Assembly (NCBI GenBank): GCA_964400515.1
Contig: CAYNTJ010000001.1
Coordinates: 304,998 to 368,997 of the forward strand
Reading direction: 5' to 3'
DNA from: JAAYHV01 sp964400515
GTDB taxonomy: Bacteria; Bacillota; Clostridia; Peptostreptococcales; Anaerovoracaceae
DNA length: 64,000 nt
The position numbers and the translations under genes were made by a program. The notes beneath the pieces were generated by a model. The model made no database searches, was not told the origin of the DNA, and saw only the letters and a program-made list of their open reading frames with translations. Below, piece after piece: positions 33,080-42,020 of this stretch. How positions within the stretch are numbered: the stretch's first letter is position 1; the number at the start of each line of letters is the position of its first letter.

Positions 33080-34141
33080 CTATTTACGCTTATTACTTTC
33101 CCTGATATATTTTCGCGCGTTTTTCATGCCACCCACATCCTTAAAAATCCGTTCCAGCTTTTCCTCTTCCAGCTTTTTTGAACTCATCCCATCATATTTC
33201 ATCTCTTTTTTTAGTTTTAAATAATTTTCATATCTTCTTTTATCAAGCTTGCCTTCCTTTAAAGCCATGATTACTGCGCAACCCGGTTCATTGGTATGGG
33301 AGCAATCTCTGAATTTGCAAAGCTCTGAAAGTTCGTCAATATCAGTAAAAGTTTTATCTATATCGGCTGTTTCTATTCCTAATTCCCTCATTCCCGGAGT
33401 ATCTATAAGTACTGCTCCGTTATTCAGTGATATCAATTCCCTTCTTGTCGTTGTGTGTCTTCCCTTGTCAGCTTTATCCGTATCATGGGTTTCAATCTCA
33501 TCGCTACCAATAATTCTGTTTATCAATGTCGATTTACCAACGCCTGATGAACCTATAAACGCCGCTGTAGCACCCTTTTTTAAATAAGGGGAAAGCTTTT
33601 CTAAAACATCCTCGTTATATGATATATCAATGATATCCGCAAAAGGTGCCACCTTGAAAACCTTATTCCTTGCGTCTTCAACGTCTTTGCACAGATCGGA
33701 TTTTGTTAATATAACCACGGGAATCGCTCCGCTATCATAGCCTATCGATAAATATCTTTCTAATCTGTTTAAGTTAAAATTTTTGTTTAGGGACATACAA
33801 ATAAAAACCACATCTACATTGGATGCCACTATTTGGGTCTGTCCTTTAACTCCCACGGCACTTCTTGAAAACACGCTTTTTCTGCTAAGCACTTTATGAA
33901 TTATGCCCCTATCGCCTTCAACCGATACCATAACAAAATCTCCCACCGCAGGGTAATCATCGTTTCTTATTAGTTCATATCTAAACTTGCCGGAAACATT
34001 GGCAAATATAAAGTCGTCCTTATAGACCACCCTATAAATACCCCTTGATTCTGATATAACTCTGGCAATTTCATAGTCCTTATACATTCCTGCTTCGTTT
34101 AAAAATCTTTCATTTAGCCCATAATTAATTAAATCTATCAT
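33080..34141 (-). CDS. rsgA: Ribosome small subunit-dependent GTPase A
   Basis: This 353-residue circularly permuted GTPase helps mature the 30S subunit. Order of parts: N-terminal OB fold, then G4 (LTKSDL), G1 (GSSGVGKSTLINR), G3 (DTPGMREL) and a C-terminal zinc finger (CKFRDCSHTNEPGC). This permuted order is diagnostic. The ATG at 34141 follows GGAGGATGAA; the in-frame TTG at 34156 overlaps that site and is not the start. Confidence 0.95.
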   Translation of the reverse strand: MIDLINYGLNERFLNEAGMYKDYEIARVISESRGIYRVVYKDDFIFANVSGKFRYELIRNDDYPAVGDFVMVSVEGDRGIIHKVLSRKSVFSRSAVGVKGQTQIVASNVDVVFICMSLNKNFNLNRLERYLSIGYDSGAIPVVILTKSDLCKDVEDARNKVFKVAPFADIIDISYNEDVLEKLSPYLKKGATAAFIGSSGVGKSTLINRIIGSDEIETHDTDKADKGRHTTTRRELISLNNGAVLIDTPGMRELGIETADIDKTFTDIDELSELCKFRDCSHTNEPGCAVIMALKEGKLDKRRYENYLKLKKEMKYDGMSSKKLEEEKLERIFKDVGGMKNARKYIRESNKRK

Positions 34142-34185
34142 TTCATCCTCCAACAAAATAATATCACATTTTTGTTATAAAATAA

Positions 34186-34225
34186 ATACTCCCTGTACAA
34201 TCATAAATGATTATACAGGGAGTAT
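34186..34225 (-). terminator. Long-stem terminator after the NADH oxidase gene
   Basis: ATACTCCCTGTACAATCA (34186-34203) pairs with 34208-34225 over 18 bp with one mismatch and a TAAA loop; T-rich sequence follows on the minus strand. It ends the arsR-nox transcript just upstream of rsgA. Confidence 0.8.
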
Positions 34226-34236
34226 TATGAATATAG

Positions 34237-35610
34237 CTAAATAATTAGATCTTCATTCAAATGACTGCAATTACTGGATAAAGCACTCATAGCTGCCGCG
34301 TTAATAGGATAAGCTATAGGTGATGCCGAAACCAAAGGATGGGTTGCCACTTGGAAAGTATTAAGTTCTGTAGCTGTCATGCCCTTTTGTATGGCCATGC
34401 TAAGTACATTAATAATCTCACATGCAGAATCTCCACCTATTACCTGTGCTCCCAGTATTACACCGGAACATTTTGAGAATATAATCTTTATCTTGATTTT
34501 AGAAACATCCGGTAATGTGCCAGGATGCCTGTCCATAGTCTCAAATCTTCCCACCATAGTTATAAAGCCTTCTTCTATAGTGCTTTTTTCAGTCAATCCG
34601 GCTGCAGCATATGTTTTTCCAAACACTTTTGTTGCAAACGAACTTATAGTACCCTTGTTGGCCCTAACTAATCTCAACTGAAATACATTACATCCTGCTA
34701 TCTTTGCTTCCATGGCAGCTGTAGATGCCAACAGTACCGGTATATCTTTTCCGGTGAAGAAGCATTTCTTCTCAGAGCAATCGCCCACAGCAAAAACATT
34801 AGGGTCATTGGTTCTGGTGTATTGATCAACAACAAAGGCTCCTCTTTCATTAACCTTGATGCCCGCTGCTTTACCAATCTCAGTATTAGGTTTAACTCCA
34901 ATACTCATAATTACCATATCAGCCGGGATAATTTCTCCCCCATCTACCATTACACCTGTCACTTTTGTTTCGCCTACGATTTTTTCAACCTTTGTGCCGG
35001 TTCTGATATTGATTCCGTTCTCCCTCATGGATTCTTCCAATACATCTGTAAACTCCTTATCAAAAGCAGTACCCACACATGTATCCATCATTTCAACTAT
35101 GGTAACATTTTTGCCTACTTTTTTCATTTGTTCAGAAAATTCAACACCAATGAATCCACCGCCTATTACCACCACATCATTAAAACCATCCATCTTTTCA
35201 AGTACATTATCCAAATATGCTTTATCTTTAAGGATAGGGAAAACATTTTCCAAATCATATCCCGGAATAAACTTAGGAATTACAGGAAGGGAACCGGTTG
35301 CCAATATCAGCTTTTTATACTGGTAATCTTCTCCGTCCCTTAGCTTAACAGTTTTGGCTTCTCTGTCGATTTCAGTAACCTTGTCAATAACAAGATTAAT
35401 ACCTGCATTTAAGATGCCCGCATCAGGAATAATATTTTTGTCCGTGGAATGTAAAGTCCCAAAGATATACGGAATACCACAAGGCACAAGAACCTTTTCC
35501 ACATCTCTTACTACGGTAATATCGATATCACCATATGCCTGTCTTGCAGTACTGGCAGCAAGAATTCCACCTGCACTTCCTCCTACAATTAATAAATCGG
35601 TCTTTTTCAT
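34237..35610 (-). CDS. FAD-dependent NADH oxidase / CoA-disulfide reductase family enzyme
   Basis: This 457-residue flavoprotein has GGSAGG for FAD, the redox cysteine C44 in VPCGIPY, a second dinucleotide site VVIGGGFIGVE, and the VFAVGDCSE segment. C44 is the single active-site Cys of NADH oxidase, NADH peroxidase and CoA-disulfide reductase. It may detoxify oxygen or peroxide, or reduce a low-molecular-weight disulfide. It is coupled to an ArsR-type gene that overlaps the region ahead of it, which suggests thiol- or metal-responsive control. Start ATG at 35610 follows AAAAGGAG. Confidence 0.88.
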   Translation of the reverse strand: MKKTDLLIVGGSAGGILAASTARQAYGDIDITVVRDVEKVLVPCGIPYIFGTLHSTDKNIIPDAGILNAGINLVIDKVTEIDREAKTVKLRDGEDYQYKKLILATGSLPVIPKFIPGYDLENVFPILKDKAYLDNVLEKMDGFNDVVVIGGGFIGVEFSEQMKKVGKNVTIVEMMDTCVGTAFDKEFTDVLEESMRENGINIRTGTKVEKIVGETKVTGVMVDGGEIIPADMVIMSIGVKPNTEIGKAAGIKVNERGAFVVDQYTRTNDPNVFAVGDCSEKKCFFTGKDIPVLLASTAAMEAKIAGCNVFQLRLVRANKGTISSFATKVFGKTYAAAGLTEKSTIEEGFITMVGRFETMDRHPGTLPDVSKIKIKIIFSKCSGVILGAQVIGGDSACEIINVLSMAIQKGMTATELNTFQVATHPLVSASPIAYPINAAAMSALSSNCSHLNEDLII

Positions 35611-35641
35611 AATAGCTTCACTCCTTTTTCTACACCTTATA

Positions 35642-35941
35642 CTACGGAAATAGTATAACAATAACTTCCTTTAATGTATCCACAGCTTCATTTTCGCATA
35701 TGGAATAATAGATATTTTTGCCTTCCCTTTGTCCCTTGATAATCCCCGCTGCCTTTAATTTCGAAATATGCTGAGACACATTTGGCTGAGCCTCACCCAA
35801 ACACTCTTTCATATCATTAACGCACAATTTATCATTTTCCATTAATTTTTTAACTATACACAATCTCTGAGGATTGGATACAGCTCTTAATATATCTGCC
35901 TTTTCTGTAAAGATTTTAGGTTCTTTTAAATATGTGCTCAT
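35642..35941 (-). CDS. ArsR-family transcriptional regulator
   Basis: This 99-residue winged-helix protein carries the ArsR core: ADILRAVSNPQRLCIVKKL, then helix 3-4 LCVNDMKECLGEAQPNVSQHISKLKAAGII and the wing GQREGKNIYYSI. A Cys in the first helix region (RLCIV) and one in KLCVND may sense metal or thiol stress. It starts best at the ATG at 35941, with AGGAG nine bases before; the ATG at 35947 is too close to the site. It is first gene of the operon with the NADH oxidase. Confidence 0.88.
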   Translation of the reverse strand: MSTYLKEPKIFTEKADILRAVSNPQRLCIVKKLMENDKLCVNDMKECLGEAQPNVSQHISKLKAAGIIKGQREGKNIYYSICENEAVDTLKEVIVILFP

Positions 35942-35970
35942 CTCCATCGTCTCCTGTTGTTAATAAAATA

Positions 35971-36017
35971 ACATATAATCATATTAATATATTATTATAT
36001 GTTTATATGTTTGTCAA
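35971..36017 (-). promoter_or_regulatory. Promoter and palindromic operator of the arsR-nox operon
   Basis: On the minus strand TTGACA (36017-36012), 17 bases, TAATAT (35994-35989). Over and beyond the -10 lies an inverted repeat ACATATAAT (35971-35979) / ATTATATGT (35994-36002) with a 14-base centre, placed as an ArsR operator would be. Confidence 0.65.
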
Positions 36018-36023
36018 GAAAAA

Positions 36024-36047
36024 AATATACATCCTAAGATGTATATT
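36024..36047 (-). terminator. Terminator overlapping the coaBC stop codon
   Basis: AATATACATC, loop TTAG, GATGTATATT followed by a T run on the minus strand. The coaBC stop TAG forms part of the loop. Confidence 0.75.
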
Positions 36048-37233
36048 CTCCAAGTATATTATCAATTATCTTTTCTGCCACTTCAGACTTTTCAAGCAGC
36101 GGCAATTGTTCACTTTTGTTCCGTGTCAATATGGTAACTATATTAGTATCACATTTAAACCCGGAGCCCTTATCTTTTAAGCTATTTGCCACTATCATAT
36201 CAGCATTTTTCTTTTTAAGTTTACCTAAGCTATTATTAATCAGGTCTTCGGTTTCCATGGAAAATCCGCAAAGATATTGTTTTTCCCTCCTGTTATTTCC
36301 CAGCCATGAAAGTATATCATCCGTTCTTTCCAGTTGGATAGCCAAATCATCATCCTTCTTCTTAACTTTATTTTCATATACATTCTTCGGCCTATAATCC
36401 GCCACAGCAGCTGCCATAATTATAACATCGCTATTATCCTTATGCTTTTTCACCTCATCAAACAATTCTTTAGCACTGCTTACCCTAACATTCTCAACAA
36501 AAGGCAATTCATCAGTTACAACGTTGCCTGATATTAAAGTAACCTCAGCGCCCCTAAGCATACAATTTTTAGCCAGGGCATATCCCATCTTTCCGCTGGA
36601 ATGATTGGTAATATATCTTACGGGATCAATTGCTTCCATGGTGGCCCCTGCCGTAACCATAACCTTCATTCCTTCCATATCTTTGTCATATAGGATATGT
36701 TTATAGATATGCTCAAGCAATATTTCCGGAGACGGCAATTTCCCGATACCCTCATCCTTACAAGCCAGTATTCCGCTGACAGGCTCAATAACCCCATAAC
36801 CAAATTCCTTTAATATGGCTATATTCTTTTGAACTATAGGGTTTAAATACATATTCGTATTCATGGCTGGGGCTATGATTTTTTTACACGTACAAGCCAA
36901 TGCCGTTGTTGTTAGCATATTATCCGCTATTCCATATGAAAGCTTAGCAATAGTATTTGCTGTGGCAGGAGCAATAAATAACAAATCCGCCCTTTGGGCA
37001 AGGGAAACATGAGCCACATTATAGTCAACATTCTTATCAAAAGTATCCACAATACATTTATTTCCTGTAAGGGTTGAAAATGTTAGCGGGGATATTATTT
37101 CGGTGGCATTTTTTGTCATTATTACATGGACGCTATGGCCCTCCTTTGTCAGGGCACTCGCCACATCCGTCATCTTGTATGCTGCAATACTGGAGGTAAC
37201 CCCCAATATTATTGTTTGATTTTTCTTTTTCAT
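36034..37233 (-). CDS. coaBC: Bifunctional phosphopantothenoylcysteine synthetase/decarboxylase
   Basis: This 399-residue enzyme makes 4'-phosphopantetheine for CoA. The N-terminal CoaC flavoprotein half (about 1-180) has GVTSSIAAYK, the catalytic His in VAHVSLA, the APAMNTNMY motif and the flexible-loop Cys. The C-terminal CoaB half (about 185-399) has TAGATMEAIDPVRYITNHSSGKMG and the K-containing loop for CTP binding (AAAVADYRPK). The ATG at 37233 follows AAGGAAAATATT; a longer frame to 37266 lacks a binding site. Confidence 0.94.
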   Translation of the reverse strand: MKKKNQTIILGVTSSIAAYKMTDVASALTKEGHSVHVIMTKNATEIISPLTFSTLTGNKCIVDTFDKNVDYNVAHVSLAQRADLLFIAPATANTIAKLSYGIADNMLTTTALACTCKKIIAPAMNTNMYLNPIVQKNIAILKEFGYGVIEPVSGILACKDEGIGKLPSPEILLEHIYKHILYDKDMEGMKVMVTAGATMEAIDPVRYITNHSSGKMGYALAKNCMLRGAEVTLISGNVVTDELPFVENVRVSSAKELFDEVKKHKDNSDVIIMAAAVADYRPKNVYENKVKKKDDDLAIQLERTDDILSWLGNNRREKQYLCGFSMETEDLINNSLGKLKKKNADMIVANSLKDKGSGFKCDTNIVTILTRNKSEQLPLLEKSEVAEKIIDNILGEYTS

Positions 37234-37302
37234 AATATTTTCCTTAATATATAAATTAGTTATCATTATATCAAATTTATATTTTTTTTCAACCTAGTAA
37301 AG

Positions 37303-37330
37303 AAAAAGGCCACCGGAAATTCCGGCGGCC
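37303..37330 (-). terminator. Terminator after the first nhaC-like gene
   Basis: GGCC, a one-base mismatch, CCGGAA/TTCCGG, GGCC (37308-37330), with T-rich sequence following on the minus strand. Confidence 0.8.
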
Positions 37331-37345
37331 CTGACTTTAAATTTA

Positions 37346-38833
37346 TTAAGCTTCCAATGCTTTTTCTGCTTCTTCAGCTTCTCTCTTTCTCTCTTCTAAG
37401 ATTCTTTCATACTGTTCATCAGTCATCTTTTCCATAGTGATTCCTGTGAAACCATAGAAGATTGATACAAGTGGGTTCAACCAGCAAAGGATTGCATATG
37501 GAGCATATCCACCTGCACCCCATTGGCTTACGCCTAGGAATGTAGACATTGTAGCACCACATGTGTTCCAAGGTACTAAGTTGGAAGTCATTGTACCGGC
37601 ATCTTCTAATACTCTTGATAAGTTCTTAGGAGCTAATTTAGCGTCTTCAAATGCAGTCTTGTACATTCTTCCCGGAAGTACGATAGCCAAGTATTGGTCA
37701 CCTGCTATGATGTTCATGAATACGCAAGATACAACTGTAACTGTTACTAAAGCACCGGTTCCCTTTGCAACCTTTAGAAGGGCATTACCAAGTGTAGCCA
37801 GCATTCCAGATGCATCCATAACTCCACCAAAGCACATTGCGCATATGATCAAGTTGATTGTCCACATCATTGAATCCATACCGCCTCTTTCAAGTAGGTC
37901 TACTAATTCAGGCATTACAGCATCAGGATCAGCGAATGCAAATCCATAATGTACTAAGCTAAACCAGTCAGCAAGAGCTACGCCCTGGAACATTGAACCG
38001 AAGATACATCCTAAGATTACTCCGCCTAAAAGACCAGGAAGTGCAGGTAGCTTTAATGCTACGATTACGATTACGATTAGCGGTGGAATAAGTAATGCTA
38101 AGTTAATGTTGAAGTTAGCAAGAATTCCTTCTTGTAAATCATTTACAACATCCATATCAGCTTCGCCGGAGCCTCTTCCTAAGATTAGGAATACAACCAA
38201 TGCGATGATAAGAGATGGTGTTACAGTGTAAACCATGTGTCTGATGTGATCAAACAAAGTGGATCCTGCCATAGCCGGAGCCAAGTTTGTAGTATCTGAT
38301 AATGGAGACATCTTGTCACCAAAGTATGCACCGGATACAACAGCACCTGCTGTCATAGCAGGGTCGATTCCAAGACCTTGTCCTACACCAATCAGTGCTA
38401 TACCGATTGTTCCTGCAGTTGTCCAAGAAGATCCTGTAGCCAATGCTACGATACAAGCTAGGATACATCCTGCAAATAGGAATATTCCAGGTGATAAAAT
38501 CATTAAGCCATAGTAAATCATTGCAGGTACAACACCGGCAGCAATCCAAGAACCGATTAATAGACCAACTACCATAAGGATTAGCATAGCCTGCATTGAT
38601 CTGTTGATGGAAGCCAAGATACCTGCTTCTAAATACTGCCATTTATAACCGTGAGCTACTGCCACAACGGATGCAAATATTGCAGAAACGATTAGCGGAA
38701 CGTGAACTTCACCATATCCGCAAGCAAATGCATCTCCTAGGATTTGTCCTAAGATGCCCAGTGCGTACATTAAGTTGATGATTGTAACTAACAAAGTAAT
38801 TACAGCCCAACTCATAGGAATTTTCTTACCCAT
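37346..38833 (-). CDS. NhaC-family Na+/H+ antiporter (copy 1)
   Basis: This 495-residue membrane protein has about 12 helices and the NhaC family segments GSSWTTAGTIGIALIGVG and SGAYFGDKMSPLSDTTNLAPA, the latter carrying the Asp and polar residues of the ion path. The C-terminal tail is charged (KREAEEAEKALEA). It exchanges Na+ for H+, or an organic acid pair in some NhaC relatives such as malate/lactate antiporters. A second gene that begins almost identically lies at the right end of the window. An AAGGAGG site precedes the ATG. Confidence 0.9.
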   Translation of the reverse strand: MGKKIPMSWAVITLLVTIINLMYALGILGQILGDAFACGYGEVHVPLIVSAIFASVVAVAHGYKWQYLEAGILASINRSMQAMLILMVVGLLIGSWIAAGVVPAMIYYGLMILSPGIFLFAGCILACIVALATGSSWTTAGTIGIALIGVGQGLGIDPAMTAGAVVSGAYFGDKMSPLSDTTNLAPAMAGSTLFDHIRHMVYTVTPSLIIALVVFLILGRGSGEADMDVVNDLQEGILANFNINLALLIPPLIVIVIVALKLPALPGLLGGVILGCIFGSMFQGVALADWFSLVHYGFAFADPDAVMPELVDLLERGGMDSMMWTINLIICAMCFGGVMDASGMLATLGNALLKVAKGTGALVTVTVVSCVFMNIIAGDQYLAIVLPGRMYKTAFEDAKLAPKNLSRVLEDAGTMTSNLVPWNTCGATMSTFLGVSQWGAGGYAPYAILCWLNPLVSIFYGFTGITMEKMTDEQYERILEERKREAEEAEKALEA

Positions 38834-38881
38834 ATAAGTCCTCCTTAATTATAAATAAAAATAAAATATTAGGCATATGCC

Positions 38882-38933
38882 TCTAAAACTATTTTAGACA
38901 TTATTAATCAAATTAGTATCAGCTGATTGTCAA
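38882..38933 (-). promoter_or_regulatory. Promoter region of nhaC copy 1
   Basis: On the minus strand TTGACA (38933-38928), 17 bases, TGATTA (38910-38905), a weak -10. Just downstream is the inverted repeat TCTAAAACTATTTTAGA (38882-38898) in the leader. Confidence 0.4.
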
Positions 38934-38955
38934 TATTTCTTTACATTAGGGTTAT

Positions 38956-38981
38956 AAAAAAACCGCTTTCGCGGTTTTTTT
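38956..38981. terminator. Orphan bidirectional hairpin terminator
   Basis: AAAAAAACCGC, TTTC loop, GCGGTTTTTTT, symmetric on both strands. It is separate from the terminator that follows the histidine kinase gene (39093-39114) and has no gene of its own. It may end a small RNA on the minus strand, or simply back up the first terminator; the spacer 38982-39092 holds no convincing promoter. Confidence 0.7.
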
Positions 38982-39092
38982 CACTTATTATTATTACATT
39001 ATTTTCGGAAAACTTATTGTTTCCAATTTTGATTAGATTATATGACTTATAAATCAAAATAAAGTCAATTATTAATCAATTGTTATTTACAA

Positions 39093-39114
39093 TAAAAAAT
39101 GCCGTCTCCGGCAT
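39093..39114 (-). terminator. Terminator after the histidine kinase gene
   Basis: On the minus strand ATGCCG, GAGA loop, CGGCAT and a T run, six bases beyond the kinase stop. Confidence 0.85.
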
Positions 39115-39119
39115 CAATT

Positions 39120-40685
39120 TCAAAGATCAAATGTTATCTCATATATGAAGGCATCCTCCATGTCTTCCCTTATTTTAATATCACCCCCGTGGTGATTAAT
39201 AATGTTCATGACTATGGCCATTCCAATGCCGCCCCCTTCTCTCCTGGCTTCGTCAAAGGTTGTAAAGGGTTTGAAAATATTATCAAAGTGTTTCTTAGGT
39301 ATGCCTTGACCGTCATCGCCTATATTTATAACCAGTTTATCCCCATGATTTTTTACATCAAAAATTACACCGGTACCCTTTTTTGTATGTTGAAGAGTAT
39401 TATTGATAATATTATCCAAAACTTTGGTCATATTATATGGATCAAATTTATAAATCAATATGCCCTCGGGAATATTCACCTTTTCATCATAGCCAAAAAA
39501 CTTGATCTCCTTTATTTTTTTCTCAAAATACTCTCTAAAAAACTTCAGAATGTCACTTTCTTCAGTTTTTATATTAAAATCAGGATGATTTAATCTGCTA
39601 TATTCATTTAATTCGCTTATCATCTTAGACATTACCAAAACCTTGTCGTTTATTTTGTTATGATACTCCAATTTGTTATCTTCTTCCACCTTGTCATCCA
39701 AAAAAGCACTGTTGTATCCTTGTATAACAGTAAGGGGTGTTTTCAAATCATGAGATATATATGCAATTATCTTACGATTGTTTTCTTCTGCCTTTTGTGT
39801 TTCCTTTTTTGACTCGGACAATCTAATCGCCATTTCATTAAAATCAGAATAAACCGACTGGAATTCCATCGGCCCGATATACTCTATCAATTCAACATCT
39901 TTATCATTTGATAGGTCCTTTATAGCATCGTCTAATCTGTTTAAGGGTTCTTTGATGTTTTTGTATAGGGTAAATAAATATATTGGAGTTGCCATCAAAA
40001 AAAGCATCACCAAAAGAATGTTTTTAATTATTTCATAACCCCTTTTATCACTACCAATTCTGCTTTTAAGATTATATTCTCTAAAAAACACACAAGTTAA
40101 TGCGTTTCCGTCTTTGTCAGTGAAGTCAAGTTTACTAACAAACCATTGCTCTAAAAAATCCCCTTGTATAAGCTTTAATTCCTTTTCGGTGAAGAATTTT
40201 TTATCGGTTTTAATATTTGTTTCGAGTATGTTTAACTCATTATCCAATATATAGTAGTCATTGGAAACATTCACCAGATTCTTATAATAATCAAGGTCTA
40301 AATAAATATAGTTTTCGCTGTCAAATTCTATATAATCATCCATATTTGTTAACGGTTTATTATAGTCGTAGGGTATTAATCCAATGTCATCAGCAGTAAG
40401 CTTAGGCGTTAATTCTGAATTCTGCATATAAATTGTTTGGCCTTCCCCATTTACTACATAAAAGAAATCATTTTCCCCGATGGTAAGTTTTTCATATTCA
40501 CCATTTACTAATACATCCGGCGCCTTAGAAAATCCGTTATTCAAGTAATCCTTCATAAGGTCCTTATGTATCATCTTGCTTAAAGGCGTCAATATGGCAA
40601 CAAAAATAAGAAGTATCCCTATGAATAGCGAAAACTCTATAACCATTCTATTTAGGTAACTCCTTGATTCTTTATTACGCTTCAA
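39120..40685 (-). CDS. Membrane sensor histidine kinase
   Basis: This 521-residue kinase has two membrane helices (about 15-35 and 223-243) enclosing an external domain of about 185 residues with no recognised ligand motif, then a HAMP-like linker, the dimerisation box with phospho-acceptor His in AYISHDLKTPLTVIQGY, and an ATPase with NIINNTLQHT, DDGQGIP and GGGIGMAIV. It overlaps its response regulator by 11 bases. The signal and targets are unknown. Confidence 0.92.
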   Translation of the reverse strand: MKRNKESRSYLNRMVIEFSLFIGILLIFVAILTPLSKMIHKDLMKDYLNNGFSKAPDVLVNGEYEKLTIGENDFFYVVNGEGQTIYMQNSELTPKLTADDIGLIPYDYNKPLTNMDDYIEFDSENYIYLDLDYYKNLVNVSNDYYILDNELNILETNIKTDKKFFTEKELKLIQGDFLEQWFVSKLDFTDKDGNALTCVFFREYNLKSRIGSDKRGYEIIKNILLVMLFLMATPIYLFTLYKNIKEPLNRLDDAIKDLSNDKDVELIEYIGPMEFQSVYSDFNEMAIRLSESKKETQKAEENNRKIIAYISHDLKTPLTVIQGYNSAFLDDKVEEDNKLEYHNKINDKVLVMSKMISELNEYSRLNHPDFNIKTEESDILKFFREYFEKKIKEIKFFGYDEKVNIPEGILIYKFDPYNMTKVLDNIINNTLQHTKKGTGVIFDVKNHGDKLVINIGDDGQGIPKKHFDNIFKPFTTFDEARREGGGIGMAIVMNIINHHGGDIKIREDMEDAFIYEITFDL

Positions 40686-41355
40686 ACTTATATCCCAGTC
40701 CTTTCACAGTTTTTATATATGGCAGACCCTCTCCATCCATGCCTAATTTCTCCCTTAGGTTAGAAATATGCACTGTAATAGTATGTTCATCGGATTCACA
40801 ATATTTTCCTAAAATGCTTTCGGATATCTGGCCTCGGGTAAAAACTCTATTGGGACTTTTCATCATACTTGAAAGAATTCTGTATTCGGTAGCAGTTAAA
40901 TCCAGCTCTTCCTCATTTTTATATACTCTATAGGTGTCAGTTTCAATTCTAATATCCTTTATCTCAATAATCTTTTCCTCAACTTTTTGATAATTGCTTC
41001 TTCTAAGATGGGCATTAACCCTGGCTATGACTTCCATCGGATTAAATGGTTTCTCTATGTAATCATCCGCACCAATATTCAGTCCAAGAATTTTGTCATT
41101 ATCTTCATTTTTTGCAGAAACAATTATAATCGGGGCATAGCAAAGCTTTCTGATCTCTTTAATCAGCTTATATCCATCCATCTTAGGCATCATAATATCA
41201 ATTATAAATAGATCGTATTCCTCCTCCTTTAGGAAGGCCAATGCCGAGATTCCGTCTCCCGCAGACTTAACCTTATACCCCTCGCTTGATAAGTATAAAT
41301 CAAGTATTTCAACTATATCTTGATCGTCTTCAGCTATTAAAATTCTTTCTTTCAT
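40675..41355 (-). CDS. OmpR-family response regulator
   Basis: This 226-residue regulator has a receiver domain (EDD acidic pocket, phospho-Asp in LFIIDIMMPKMDG near residue 52, VSAK, and the lysine in YIEKPF) and a C-terminal winged helix (LTATEYRILSSMMKSPNRVFTRGQISESI). It pairs with the kinase encoded next. An ATG 17 bases downstream of the YhbY-type gene makes all three codirectional. Confidence 0.95.
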   Translation of the reverse strand: MKERILIAEDDQDIVEILDLYLSSEGYKVKSAGDGISALAFLKEEEYDLFIIDIMMPKMDGYKLIKEIRKLCYAPIIIVSAKNEDNDKILGLNIGADDYIEKPFNPMEVIARVNAHLRRSNYQKVEEKIIEIKDIRIETDTYRVYKNEEELDLTATEYRILSSMMKSPNRVFTRGQISESILGKYCESDEHTITVHISNLREKLGMDGEGLPYIKTVKGLGYKFEA

Positions 41356-41372
41356 AATATTACACTCCGATA

Positions 41373-41666
41373 CTAATCCGGTAAAATTATTCTAGGTTCT
41401 TCCTTTGATCTTCTGTACAGGACAAACTTATGACCGATGGCTTGCACGAATTCCGCTTTAAGCTCTTTAGCCAGTTCATTTGCTGTTTCTTTTGGTTTTA
41501 AAACACTTCCATCCTGAATCTTGACTTTTATAAGCTCTCTTTTTTCCAGATTTACATCAAGCTCCTTCATAATGTTATCCGTTACATCCTCTTTACCTAT
41601 CATAACAATAGGTTCCAAATCATGGGCTAAACCCTTTAAATATTTCCTTTGTTTGCTGTTTAACAT
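41373..41666 (-). CDS. yhbY: YhbY-type CRM-domain RNA-binding protein
   Basis: This 97-residue single-domain protein starts LNSKQRKYLKGLAHDLEPIV and has the GxxG-like GHKFVLYR signature of the CRM fold. It associates with pre-50S particles in other bacteria. It is the first gene of a short minus-strand run, with a good promoter upstream (TTGTAC, 17 bases, TATAAT at 41728-41700). Confidence 0.93.
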   Translation of the reverse strand: MLNSKQRKYLKGLAHDLEPIVMIGKEDVTDNIMKELDVNLEKRELIKVKIQDGSVLKPKETANELAKELKAEFVQAIGHKFVLYRRSKEEPRIILPD

Positions 41667-41699
41667 ATTTACCTCATTTCATTTGCTGTTTGCGAGTTA

Positions 41700-41728
41700 A
41701 TTATAGCACTTTAATTTTGCTTGTACAA
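41700..41728 (-). promoter_or_regulatory. Promoter of yhbY and the two-component genes
   Basis: Minus strand TTGTAC (41728-41723), 17 bases, TATAAT (41705-41700). Confidence 0.65.
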
Positions 41729-41774
41729 TGATTTAGTTTAAAGCAAATTTAATTTAACTTTTTGTAATATATAC

Positions 41775-41803
41775 TTGACTTTTTATCTAATATATTGTAT
41801 CTT
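41775..41803 (+). promoter_or_regulatory. Promoter of the XRE-membrane protein pair
   Basis: TTGACT (41775-41780), 17 bases, TATCTT (41798-41803), 20 bases ahead of the ATG. The -35 includes the TTG that could be mistaken for an upstream start codon. Confidence 0.6.
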
Positions 41804-41822
41804 ATTCCCAGGAGGTATTCCT

Positions 41823-42017
41823 ATGAAGAATTTAAAAATGAAAATTGCAAGAATCAGCAAAGAACTTTCGCAAGAAGATCTTGCTATAGCCGTGGGAGTT
41901 ACAAGGCAAACAATAGGAATGATAGAAGCGGGAAATTTCAATCCTTCCCTTCAATTATGCATTAATATTTGTAAAACCTTAGAAGTAACATTAAACGATA
42001 TATTTTGGGAGGAATAA
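41823..42017 (+). CDS. Small XRE-family regulator (YozG-like)
   Basis: This 64-residue protein is one helix-turn-helix domain: KMKIARISKELSQEDLAIAVGVTRQTIGMIEAG, with the recognition helix over VTRQTIGMIE, and a short tail LNDIFWEE. Such minimal XRE regulators usually control the membrane-protein gene that follows them. The ATG has a CAGGAGG site. Confidence 0.9.
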   Translation: MKNLKMKIARISKELSQEDLAIAVGVTRQTIGMIEAGNFNPSLQLCINICKTLEVTLNDIFWEE

Positions 42018-42020
42018 ACC

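Noticed and set aside
34856..35326. 156-residue frame antisense to the NADH oxidase gene
   Set aside because: It is a low-complexity shadow frame rich in Ser, Thr, Ile and Pro, with no homology or binding site. The opposite frame has full flavoprotein motifs.
41775..41822. Longer XRE regulator starting at a TTG
   Set aside because: The TTG lies in a TTGACT -35 box with TATCTT 17 bases on. The ATG at 41823 has a clear binding site and is where the helix-turn-helix begins.
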